DNA of 64,000 bases from assembly GCA_964019135.1 (NCBI GenBank), contig OZ025252.1:9998823-10062822 (forward strand), given 5' to 3'. The stretch comes from Arenicola marina (taxonomy: Eukaryota > Annelida > Polychaeta > Arenicolidae). The position numbers were made by a program, and so were the translations under genes. Below are positions 57,501-64,000 of the stretch, piece by piece (positions within the stretch are counted from its first letter, which is position 1; every line of letters begins with the position of its first letter). Under the pieces are notes generated by a model. That model saw only the letters and a list, made by a program, of their open reading frames with translations. It ran no database searches and was not told the origin of the DNA.

Positions 57501-60500
57501 CCCCAGTCCTCACCTCCCCAGTCATCCTCTACATCGGCATCAGACAGGTTACTTAGCGACCATCTCCCCCTCCCTCCCCAGTCCTCACCTCCCCAGTCAT
57601 CCTCTACATCGGCATCAGACAGGTTACTTAGCGACCATCTCCCCCTCCCTCCCCAGTCATCCTCTACATCGTCATCAGACACGTTACTTAGCGACCATCT
57701 CCCCCTCCCTCCCCAGTCCTCACCTCCCCAGTCATCCTCTACATCGGCATCAGACAGGTTACTTAGCGACCATCTCCCCCTCCCTCCCCAGTCCTCACCT
57801 CCTCAGTCATCCTCTACATCGGCATCAGACCGGTTACTTAGCGACCATCTCCCCCTCCCTCCCCAGTCCTCACCTCCCCAGTCATCCTCTACATCGGCAT
57901 CAGACAGGTTACTTAGCGACCCTCTCCCCCTCCCTCCCCAGTCATCCTCTACATCGGCATCAGACAGGTTACTTAGCGACCATCTCCCCCTCCCTCCCCA
58001 GTCCTCACCTCCTCAGTCATCCTCTACATCGGCATCAGACAGGTTACTTAGCGACCATCTCCCCCTCCCTCCCCAGTCCTCACCTCCCCAGTCATCCTCT
58101 ACATCGGCATCAGACACGTTACTTAGCGACCATCTCCCCCTCCCTCCCCAGTCCTCACCTCCCCAGTCATCCTCTACATCGGCATCAGACACGTTACTTA
58201 GCGACCATCTCCCCCTCCCTCCCCAGTCCTCACCTCCCCAGTCATCCTCTACATCGGCATCAGACAGGTTACTTAGCGACCCTCTCCCCCTCCCTCCCCA
58301 GTCATCCTCTACATCGGCATCAGACAGGTTACTTAGCGACCATCTCCCCCTCCCTCCCCAGTCCTCACCTCCTCAGTCATCCTCTACATCGGCATCAGAC
58401 AGGTTACTTAGCGACCATCTCCCCCTCCCTCCCCAGTCATCCTCTACATCGGCATCAGACAGGTTACTTAGCGACCCTCTCCCCCTCCCTCCCCAGTCCT
58501 CACCTCCTCAGTCATCCTCTACATCGGCATCAGACACGTTACTTAGCGACCCTCTCCCCCTCCCTCCCCCGTCCTCACCTTCTCAGAGTCTTCCTCTACA
58601 TCGGCATCAGATGCGACGCCAAACGAATCCCGACTGGCAGCGTCAAGGTCAAGGTCGTCTTCGTCGTCCTCAATAACTGCCTTTCGCTTTCGTCCTCTGT
58701 CCATCTTGATGGGACTGGAGCGCAATGAGCACATGGCAGTTAACCATCTGGCGGCAGGTTTGATTTAAGGCCAGGACACCTTGGGCTTGCACCTCACGCC
58801 AGCAGGTTCACTGCTACAAATACCTTCCCAGAAGACAGTGCGGCGACCCAGGCTATGTGACGGCCTTAAGCTCCCTTAGTTAACATCCTATACCTGCAGA
58901 ACTTTATAGTATTACATAACCATAAGCCAATCTACGTGCAGGGTATATGTACAAAGCAAGTTTTCATAGGGTGTCAATTTTGTTATGTATTATGTGCCTG
59001 AAGTGCATCAATAAAAACCAAACCAATGCGTTAAAACGTTGTGAATAGACACATTGTTTGCTGTGAGTTTGCCGTCTTCTGAAACTACATGTATTTCCAA
59101 GCGCACCTGTCGTCGAGGTGGAGGCCGCCCGAGGGCTGTGCGGTCCGCTGCTGGGAGGCGGGCTGGGAGGCGGGGAGGGAGGAGCTGTTCTGCCCCTCCC
59201 CGGCCTGGCTCTGACCAGCTGCTGTGGTGGCGAAACGACCCGAGCACAGCCCGAGCAGCTCGTCCATGGACTCTGGCTGTGTGGCCGCCTGAAGGTCGAG
59301 GCTGTCCCCGAACAGACGCCGGTCGCCCGGGCCCGTCGCACTCGGCATTCCACTGTAATCTGGGCAATGACAAGAGCAGCAAGGTTAAATAAAGAGCACC
59401 CCGGCAAGGCCATCCACCATACTGCTGCCCTCGTTCAACCACGTCGTTGAAAGGGGGCCGGCACGACAGCTCAGTGGGCTAGAGCGCTCGCATTGAGTGC
59501 TCTGGTCACCTGAGAGCATAACGGCACGTGGGTCGGTGGTTCGAGCCCTGCTGTGGCCATGTCTGTGTGGTCGCAGGATAAAGATCCCATGACTTTCTTC
59601 GTAAAGAGTAGGGGGTTACCCCCGGGGACATGGCTCCACTCTCCCTTCCTTCTCCCATTGACGCGATATGACCAAATGTAGTTAAAGCGTCATGAATAAC
59701 CAACCAACCAACCACGTCGTTGAAATATAAACCCTTCGGGGGATAATAAAGCTACTTGATAACACTGGCGGTACAGAGTCAGGTGACAGGGACAATTAGG
59801 GGGCTGGTACCGGTGAAGAGCCCGGAGCACATGGACAATTAGGGGGCTGGTACCGGTGAAGAGCCCGGAGCACATGGACAATTAGGGGGCTGGTACCGGT
59901 GAAGAGCCCGGAGCACATGGACAATTAGGGGGCTGGTACCGGTGAAGAGCCCGGAGCACATGGACAATTAGGGGGCTGGTATCGGTGAAGAGCCCGGAGC
60001 ACAGGGACAATTAGGGGGCTGGTATCGGTGAAGAGCCCGGAGCACATGGACAATTAGGGGGCTGGTACCGGTGAAGAGCCCGGAGCACATGGACAATTAG
60101 GGGGCTGGTACCGGTGAAGAGCCCGGAGCACAGGGACAATTAGGGGGCTGGTATCGGTGAAGAGCCCGGAGCACATGGACAATTAGGGGGCTGGTACCGG
60201 TGAAGAGCCCGGAGCACATGGACAATTAGGGGGCTGGTACCGGTGAAGAGCCCGGAGCACAGGGACAATTAGGGGGCTGGTACCGGTGAAGAGCCCGGAG
60301 GACATGGACAATTAGGGGGCTGGTATCGGTGAAGAGCCCGGAGCACATGGACAATTAGGGGGCTGGTACCGGTGAAGAGCCCGGAGCACATGGACAATTA
60401 GGGGGCTGGTATCGGTGAAGAGCCCGGAGCACATGGACAATTAGGGGGCTGGTACCGGTGAAGAGCCCGGAGCACATGGACAATTAGGGGGCTGGTACCG

Positions 60501-63500
60501 GTGAAGAGCCCGGAGCACATGGACAATTAGGGGGCTGGTACCGGTGAAGAGCCCGGAGCACATGGACAATTAGGGGGCTGGTATCGGTGAAGAGCCCGGA
60601 GCACATGGACAATTAGGGGGCTGGTACCGGTGAAGAGCCCGGAGCACATGGACAATTAGGGGGCTGGTACCGGTGAAGAGCCCGGAGCACATGGACAATT
60701 AGGGGGCTGGTACCGGTGAAGAGCCCGGAGCACATGGACAATTAGGGGGCTGGTATCGGTGAAGAGCCCGGAGCACATGGACAATTAGGGGGCTGGTACC
60801 GGTGAAGAGCCCGGAGCACATGGACAATTAGGGGGCTGGTACCGGTGAAGAGCCCGGAGCACATGGACAATTAGGGGGCTGGTACCGGTGAAGAGCCCGG
60901 AGCACATGGACAATTAGGGGGCTGGTATCGGTGAAGAGCCCGGAGCACAGGGTCAATTAGGGGGCTGGTACCGGTGAAGAGCCCGGAGCACATGGACAAT
61001 TAGGGGGCTGGTATCGGTGAAGAGCCCGGAGCACATGGACAATTAGGGGGCTGGTACCGGTGAAGAGCCCGGAGCACAGGGACAATTAGGGGGCTGGTAC
61101 CGGTGAAGAGCCCGGAGCACATGGACAATTAGGGGGCTGGTACCGGTGAAGAGCCCGGAGCACATGGACAATTAGGGGGCTGGTACCGGTGAAGAGCCCG
61201 GAGCACATGGACAATTAGGGGGCTGGTACCGGTGAAGAGCCTGGAGCACATGGACAATTAGGGGGCTGGTACCGGTGAAGAGCCTGGAGCACATGGACAA
61301 TTAGGGGGCTGGTACCGGTGAAGAGCCCGGAGCACATGGACAATTAGGGGGCTGGTATCGGTGAAGAGCCCGGAGCACATGGACAATTAGGGGGCTGGTA
61401 CCGGTGAAGAGCCCGGAGCACATGGACAATTAGGGGGCTGGTACCGGTGAAGAGCCCGGAGCACATGGACAATTAGGGGGCTGGTATCGGTGAAGAGCCC
61501 GGAGCACATGGACAATTAGGGGGCTGGTACCGGTGAAGAGCCCGGAGCACATGGACAATTAGGGGGCTGGTACCGGTGAAGAGCCCGGAGCACATGGACA
61601 ATTAGGGGGCTGGTACCGGTGAAGAGCCCGGAGCACATGGACAATTAGGGGGCTGGTACCGGTGAAGAGCCCGGAGCACATGGACAATTAGGGGGCTGGT
61701 ATCGGTGAAGAGCCCGGAGCACAGGGACAATTAGGGGGCTGGTACCGGTGAAGAGCCCGGAGCACATGGAAAATTAGGGGGCTGGTATCGGTGAAGAGCC
61801 CGGAGCACATGGACAATTAGGGGGCTGGTATCGGTGAAGAGCCCGGAGCACATGGACAATTAGGGGGCTGGTATCGGTGAAGAGCCCGGAGCACATGGAC
61901 AATTAGGGGGCTGGTACCGGTGAAGAGCCCGGAGCACATGGACAATTAGGGGGCTGGTACCGGTGAAGAGCCCGGAGCACATGGACAATTAGGGGGCTGG
62001 TATCGGTGAAGAGCCCGGAGCACATGGACAATTAGGGGGCTGGTACCGGTGAAGAGCCCGGAGCACATGGACAATTAGGGGGCTGGTACCGGTGAAGAGC
62101 CCGGAGCACATGGACAATTAGGGGGCTGGTACCGGTGAAGAGCCCGGAGCACATGGACAATTAGGGGGCTGGTATCGGTGAAGAGCCCGGAGCACAGGGA
62201 CAGTTAAAGAGCTGGTATCGGTGAAGCGTCCGGAGCACAGGGACAGTTAAAGGGCTGGTATCGGTGAAGCGTCCGGAGCACAGGGACAGTTAAAGGGCTG
62301 GTATCGGTGAAGCGTCCGGAGCACAGGGACAGTTAAAGGGCTGGTATCGGTGAAGCGTCCGGAGCACAGGGACAGTTAAAGGGCTGGTATCGGTGAAGCG
62401 TCCGGAGCACAGGGACAGTTAAAGGGCTGGTATCGGTGAAGAGCCCGGAGCACAGGGACAGTTAAAGGGCTGGTACCGGTGAAGCGCCCGGAGCACAGCG
62501 CTAGGATGTCGTCCTGCGAGGCGTCCTGTTGGCTGGACGGGTCCAACATCAAGCTCCGTCGAGCCGCCTTCTTGTCGCTTAACTGTGTCTTCAGCAAGCT
62601 ACAAAAATAAGACAACGACCTGTCAGACAGAAGCAGCATATGGGCAAGGCCAACAAGATAGGCCAACAAGATAGGTATGTACCAGGCGCTAGATTACGGA
62701 GGCAAGTAAAATGGTGACATATTTAAACCCACTGGCTGTGAACTTTTACAAATACACAAGGTTTGCACAAATACACAAGGATTGCACAAATACACAAGAT
62801 TTGCTCAAATATACAACGATTGCCCAAATAAACAAGAATTGCACAAATACAAAATTAATTGCATGAATATATAAGAATTGCACAAATACACAAGAATTGC
62901 ATGAATATATAAGAATTGCACAAATACACAAGAATTGCACAAACACACAAGAATTGCACAAATATACAAGGATTGCATAAATAAACAAGAATTGCACAAA
63001 CACACAAAAAATGCATAAATATATAAGAATTGCACAAACATAAAAGAATTTCACAACTGATTATTATTTACCTTTGTCATATTGAGGGATTCATTTTATT
63101 TTCAGAACAAGTTCATAACGAGGCTGCGTGTACCTGTCGGCGTCCATGAGCTGTGACGGGGTCGTGTCCTCGGCCATGACGCCTGACCGGAAGCCCCCGC
63201 TGTGGGTCACGTGGGGGGTGTCCCCCAGCTGGGAGAGCGACGGACTGCGGCAGGAGAGGAGGTCCAGGGAGTCGTCTGCAGGCAGCGCCAGGCCGGACAA
63301 GCTGCTGCCGGACTGCAAACCACAAACACTCATTCTGAACATAAATCCCAATTGGATTACACCTTCAAATATCAATTTCTGCCCCTTTTCACCACATCTT
63401 TTGAATGAACCTTTTGGCAGTCACCAGAGTGAAATTTACATAATCTGTAGCTTCAATGGACCCATAGAAAAATATCAGGGATTTATTGATTATAATTAAA

Positions 63501-63903
63501 CCAATGTTCCACGGCGCTCCAAAACTCTTTTACTTCTACACAATTCCAAAATAAATGCACAATATTTTCGATATGATTACATTTGCAATATAGAAAAGTT
63601 AGCGTCACGAGTCGTCACAATATTTCGACTAAAAACGTAACAAGTGCCACTGATTGTACAGTGGAGAGCCGTCAGTGGCTGTGTCACGGGGCGTCACGGG
63701 TCTGACCTTGCTGATGGCCGAGCGCTGCAGGGCGGGGTGGTGGTCTGCGGAGGGTGTGTGGAGGCGCGAGGTGGGGCAGAAGCGGATGGGGAGCTGACCG
63801 GCAGGCAGCAGGCTGCCCGGCATCTCGAAGCTGGAGTCGGCGCTCAGCAGGCTGGCGTCCCTCTCCCGGCCCGAGAACAGACTGGTGTTGGTGCTAGTCT
63901 CCT
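27406..63903 (-). CDS. CLSPN: Claspin, C-terminal 14 exons (5' end outside window)
   Basis: Claspin is a fork-associated adaptor through which ATR activates CHK1. Exons, 5' to 3': 63903-63707, 63312-63134, 62598-62477, 59359-59107, 58714-58579, 54816-54728, 54430-54387, 51965-51833, 33797-33676, 33309-33179, 28666-28597, 28192-28107, 27872-27702, 27507-27406. Every junction is GT-AG and in phase; together they give about 610 residues (human claspin is 1339). Diagnostic matches to human: two CHK1-binding motifs (ILALCSGRF and [10 protein letters not shown]), the acidic segment [11 protein letters not shown] and [10 protein letters not shown], the strongly conserved block [20 protein letters not shown] with [13 protein letters not shown], the C-terminal [14 protein letters not shown], and the tail SIFNLL (human SIFKYLES). 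Seven introns carry long minisatellites, six of them anchored at splice sites. Confidence 0.95.
27702..27872 (-). CDS. CLSPN: CLSPN exon m
   Basis: Fifty-seven codons, phase 0 at both ends: [18 protein letters not shown], then [19 protein letters not shown]. Human has LQKLAALSD and PRNSRNFVFHTLSPVKAE. Acceptor GACTGTTGCAG, donor GTAGAG. Confidence 0.95.
28107..28192 (-). CDS. CLSPN: CLSPN exon l
   Basis: Encodes [20 protein letters not shown] then EKPVFKRP. The acceptor TTCTTGTTACAG is needed for phase; the later TTTGTCAG would shift the frame into a stop. Donor GTAAGT. Little similarity to human here, so it rests on phase and splice sites. Confidence 0.78.
28262..28563. repeat. Degenerate 28-30 bp repeats filling a CLSPN intron
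   Basis: About ten diverged copies around CACTCAACTACCGACACACC plus GCTCCCTT. They occupy most of the intron between exons k and l, stopping some 30 bp from the exon k donor. Confidence 0.8.
28597..28666 (-). CDS. CLSPN: CLSPN exon k
   Basis: Twenty-three codons plus one base: [20 protein letters not shown] then KQK, corresponding to human [20 protein letters not shown]. Acceptor CTGTTGTAG, donor GTGAGT. Confidence 0.9.
28885..33155 (-). repeat. 23-bp minisatellite next to the CLSPN exon j donor (about 186 copies)
   Basis: In gene sense the unit is GTACGTCCCCAGTATTCACT plus ATT, alternating in much of the array with GGACGTCCACATTGCTCACT plus ATT, so a 46-bp dimer. GTACGT equals the real donor hexamer of exon j 23 bp away, and CCCCAG is acceptor-like. 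All three sense frames lack stops; one is continuous with exon j for 1009 codons. The dimer form dominates near the exon; the distal third is more mixed. Confidence 0.95.
33179..33309 (-). CDS. CLSPN: CLSPN exon j
   Basis: Encodes [17 protein letters not shown] to [16 protein letters not shown], matching human DDASQMDLFHRDSDDD to RKERIEREQWLRD. Acceptor TTTCCCTTCAG, donor GTACGT. Confidence 0.94.
33328..33503 (-). mobile_element. tRNA-derived SINE, family B
   Basis: On the minus strand: GATATAGTGGGTAGCGCA, GGTTCGAATCC box, GGGCACCTAATCTGGGACAT and end CACAAGTGGCCTAAAAC, as in 20344-20535. Same sense as CLSPN, in the short intron between exons i and j. No clear target-site duplication; probably an older copy. 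Confidence 0.82.
33676..33797 (-). CDS. CLSPN: CLSPN exon i: most conserved claspin block
   Basis: Forty codons: [40 protein letters not shown]. Human has [20 protein letters not shown] then [20 protein letters not shown]. Acceptor TTGGCCGCCAG; donor GTCAGT, chosen because G|AT then gives Asp-Asp-Asp as in human. Confidence 0.96.
33844..33981. repeat. 36-bp tandem repeat in CLSPN intron (about 3.8 copies)
   Basis: Unit CACTCGTCTAACGACAGGTC plus AACTCTATGTTCAACG, copies almost identical. It lies about 50 bp from the exon i acceptor, which it does not include. Confidence 0.93.
34140..51826. repeat. Giant 25-bp minisatellite in one CLSPN intron (about 700 copies, 17.7 kb)
   Basis: Plus-strand unit GTGTCATACTGCCCTGGGTA plus CAGAG, with a CAC/CAT variant and a 27-bp form (GTGGGTCA). 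It begins about 6 bases inside the exon h donor and almost fills the intron to exon i. No plus-strand stop codons occur in any frame, hence two frames open for over 5,900 codons antisense to CLSPN. Higher-order copies exist: marker variants TATAGAGG at 39891, 43302 and 45153, and AGAGATG at 38768, 42181 and 44032, show repeats offset by about 3411 and exactly 1851 bp. Confidence 0.97.
51833..51965 (-). CDS. CLSPN: CLSPN exon h: acidic conserved segment
   Basis: Encodes [20 protein letters not shown] to [15 protein letters not shown] plus two bases, matching human VGSEDEYDGEE to LQSQIKKIH. Arrays flank it on both sides: 56-bp repeats at the acceptor and the 18-kb 25-bp array at the donor (GTAAGA). 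Confidence 0.92.
51961..53978 (-). repeat. 56-bp minisatellite containing the CLSPN exon h acceptor (about 36 copies)
   Basis: In gene sense the unit ends CTGTTATTGTGCCCGCCAG|GCG, the exact acceptor and first 3 exonic bases of exon h. GTAAGGTACCTCACC, a donor-like start, follows directly. Copies differ mainly at CACAG/CAAAG and ACC/ACG. The copy at 51961 is the functional acceptor. Confidence 0.95.
54001..54250. repeat. Degenerate 36-bp repeats in CLSPN intron
   Basis: About seven diverged copies of a unit like AAAGTATTCACCTGACACT followed by ATATATGAAGGTC. It looks like an old, decaying minisatellite next to the fresh 56-bp array. Confidence 0.8.
54387..54430 (-). CDS. CLSPN: CLSPN exon g (44 bp)
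   Basis: Encodes [14 protein letters not shown] with split Gly codons at both ends, matching human RKYLEDEAEVSGSD. Acceptor CGTTTAAAG has a weak pyrimidine tract; donor GTAAGT is strong. Confidence 0.88.
54728..54816 (-). CDS. CLSPN: CLSPN exon f
   Basis: Twenty-nine codons plus two bases: [20 protein letters not shown] then KGFTLKGKR. Acceptor TTTTAACTACAG, donor GTAAGT. Confidence 0.88.
54826..56939 (-). repeat. 40-bp minisatellite abutting a CLSPN acceptor (about 53 copies)
   Basis: Plus-strand unit CATGTACCGCGCTCGGCGTA plus ATGCATCAAAGTGTCAGGGT. The last copy runs to within 9 bases of the exon f acceptor: in gene sense GACACTTT merges into GACACTTTTAACTACAG. No exonic bases are in the unit. 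Point variants (AATGC/AAGGC, GGGTC/GAGTC) are shared by scattered copies. Confidence 0.95.
57010..58611 (-). repeat. 75/60-bp minisatellite containing the CLSPN exon e end plus donor (about 22 copies)
   Basis: In gene sense the unit holds TCTGATGCCGATGTAGAGGA, TGACTGGGGAG|GTGAGGACTG, GGGAGGGAGGGGGAGATGG and TCGCTAAGTAAC. The first part copies the exon codons for SDADVE; GTGAGG copies the donor. A shorter form lacks 15 bp. The unit length is a multiple of 3, so one frame stays open for 228 codons. The purine-rich G runs could form G-quadruplexes. Confidence 0.95.
58579..58714 (-). CDS. CLSPN: CLSPN exon e: basic then acidic segment
   Basis: One base plus 45 codons: [20 protein letters not shown] to [12 protein letters not shown]. 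Acceptor TTGCGCTCCAG, donor GTGAGG. Its last 36 bases, encoding [11 protein letters not shown], resemble the unit of the following array. Confidence 0.88.
59107..59359 (-). CDS. CLSPN: CLSPN exon d: second CHK1-binding motif
   Basis: Starts AT TAC AGT after acceptor TCATTGCCCAG; this acceptor, not the AG six bases later, keeps the frame. Encodes [20 protein letters not shown] to [19 protein letters not shown], then a Ser/Gln/Pro-rich tail ending [14 protein letters not shown] is a full CKB motif. Donor GTGCGC. Overlapping GC-rich frames on either strand are shadows. Confidence 0.9.
59453..59708 (+). mobile_element. tRNA-derived SINE, family A, with 17-bp target-site duplication
   Basis: Same family as 19227-19480: head CAGCTCAGTGGGCTAGAG, GGTTCGAGCC box, shared body and CCAACCAA tail. 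Identical CAACCACGTCGTTGAAA copies flank it at 59436-59452 and 59709-59725, so it is a recent LINE-mobilised insertion. It lies in the CLSPN intron, antisense to the gene. Confidence 0.9.
59785..62497 (-). repeat. 43-bp minisatellite containing the CLSPN exon c end (CKB motif) plus donor (about 62 copies)
   Basis: In the sense of the gene the unit is TGTGCTCCGGGCTCTTCACC then G|GTACCAGCC, about 8 bases varying between CCTAATTG and CTTTAACTG, and TCCA or TCCC. It reproduces the codons for CSGRFT and the donor GTACCAG. The seven or so units next to the exon (62190-62476) keep the exon-like GCGTCC and TTTAAC. Nearly all farther units share a derived form (GAGCCC, CTAATT). Confidence 0.96.
62477..62598 (-). 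CDS. CLSPN: CLSPN exon c: first CHK1-binding motif
   Basis: Forty full codons between split ones: [15 protein letters not shown] to [26 protein letters not shown] matches the claspin CKB motif E-x3-LC(S/T)GxF, whose Ser/Thr is phosphorylated for CHK1 binding, with Asp in place of Glu. The exon end that encodes LCSGRFT is the founder of the neighbouring 43-bp array. Confidence 0.9.
62744..63055. repeat. A-rich degenerate 16-18 bp repeats in CLSPN intron
   Basis: Variants of GAATTGCACAAATACACAA repeat about 18 times with many changes. The array occupies most of the intron between exons b and c without touching either junction. Confidence 0.85.
63134..63312 (-). CDS. CLSPN: CLSPN exon b
   Basis: Fifty-nine codons plus two bases: [20 protein letters not shown] to [12 protein letters not shown]. 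Low-complexity Ser/Asp-rich linker. Acceptor TTTGCAG, donor GTACAC; the final AG joins C of the next exon to form Ser. Confidence 0.82.
63707..63903 (-). CDS. CLSPN: CLSPN exon a (first in window)
   Basis: Two bases plus 65 codons, Ser/Leu-rich: [20 protein letters not shown] to [11 protein letters not shown]. Acceptor GACCTTACAG, donor GTCAGA, ends phase 0. No named domain; membership follows from phase and position. Confidence 0.8.
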
Positions 63904-64000
63904 CTGTAAGGTCAAAAACACATGTCACGCACCAGAGAAATGTAGATAATTAAAATTACTCCTAGAGTAATATATACTTTTTGAATGTGAAATGACAGGT

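Noticed and set aside
59008-59450. Several overlapping GC-rich frames on both strands
   Set aside because: Shadows of CLSPN exon d, whose frame is fixed by phase and by [10 protein letters not shown].

Overview
This is animal genomic DNA. Two spliced, conserved housekeeping genes lie tail to tail, and most of the rest is intronic minisatellite. The plus-strand gene (7885-26225) is PSMC1, the 26S proteasome ATPase Rpt2 (S4). Its 11 coding exons join in phase to exactly 440 codons, the length I know for the human protein. The minus-strand gene (63903 down to 27406) is the C-terminal part of CLSPN (claspin), the replication-checkpoint adaptor for CHK1. Fourteen in-phase exons give about 610 residues, and the 5' part lies beyond the right edge. 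The poly(A) signals of the two genes are about 210 bp apart.

Layout: 1-7.8 kb is intergenic, with a hairpin-forming 91-bp satellite, inverted-repeat elements, small duplications and a fragment resembling a Ulp1/SENP protease. 7.9-26.4 kb is PSMC1. 26.6-63.9 kb is CLSPN. Introns hold tRNA-derived SINEs (two families, some with clean target-site duplications), two TA-flanked DNA elements and a palindromic MITE.

The striking feature is the tandem repeats. Ten arrays, together roughly 39 kb, each sit directly against a splice junction. In at least five of them the repeat unit itself contains the end of the neighbouring exon plus its splice site: PSMC1 exon 4 donor, exon 10 donor and exon 11 acceptor, and the CLSPN donors at 62477 and 58579. 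The CLSPN acceptor at 51965 behaves the same way with only about 3 exonic bases. An eleventh, small array repeats the CLSPN stop-codon region into the 3' UTR. The introns therefore seem to have grown by tandem amplification seeded at exon borders, leaving tens to over a hundred decoy splice sites beside each real one. One array, 34.1-51.8 kb, is almost 18 kb of a 25-bp unit.

The organism is an invertebrate animal that I cannot name. From memory, intronic minisatellites called 'mirages' that involve splice-site sequence were described in amphioxus. That makes a cephalochordate a reasonable guess, but a lophotrochozoan is not excluded. The very long open reading frames over the arrays are artefacts of stop-free repeat units, not genes.
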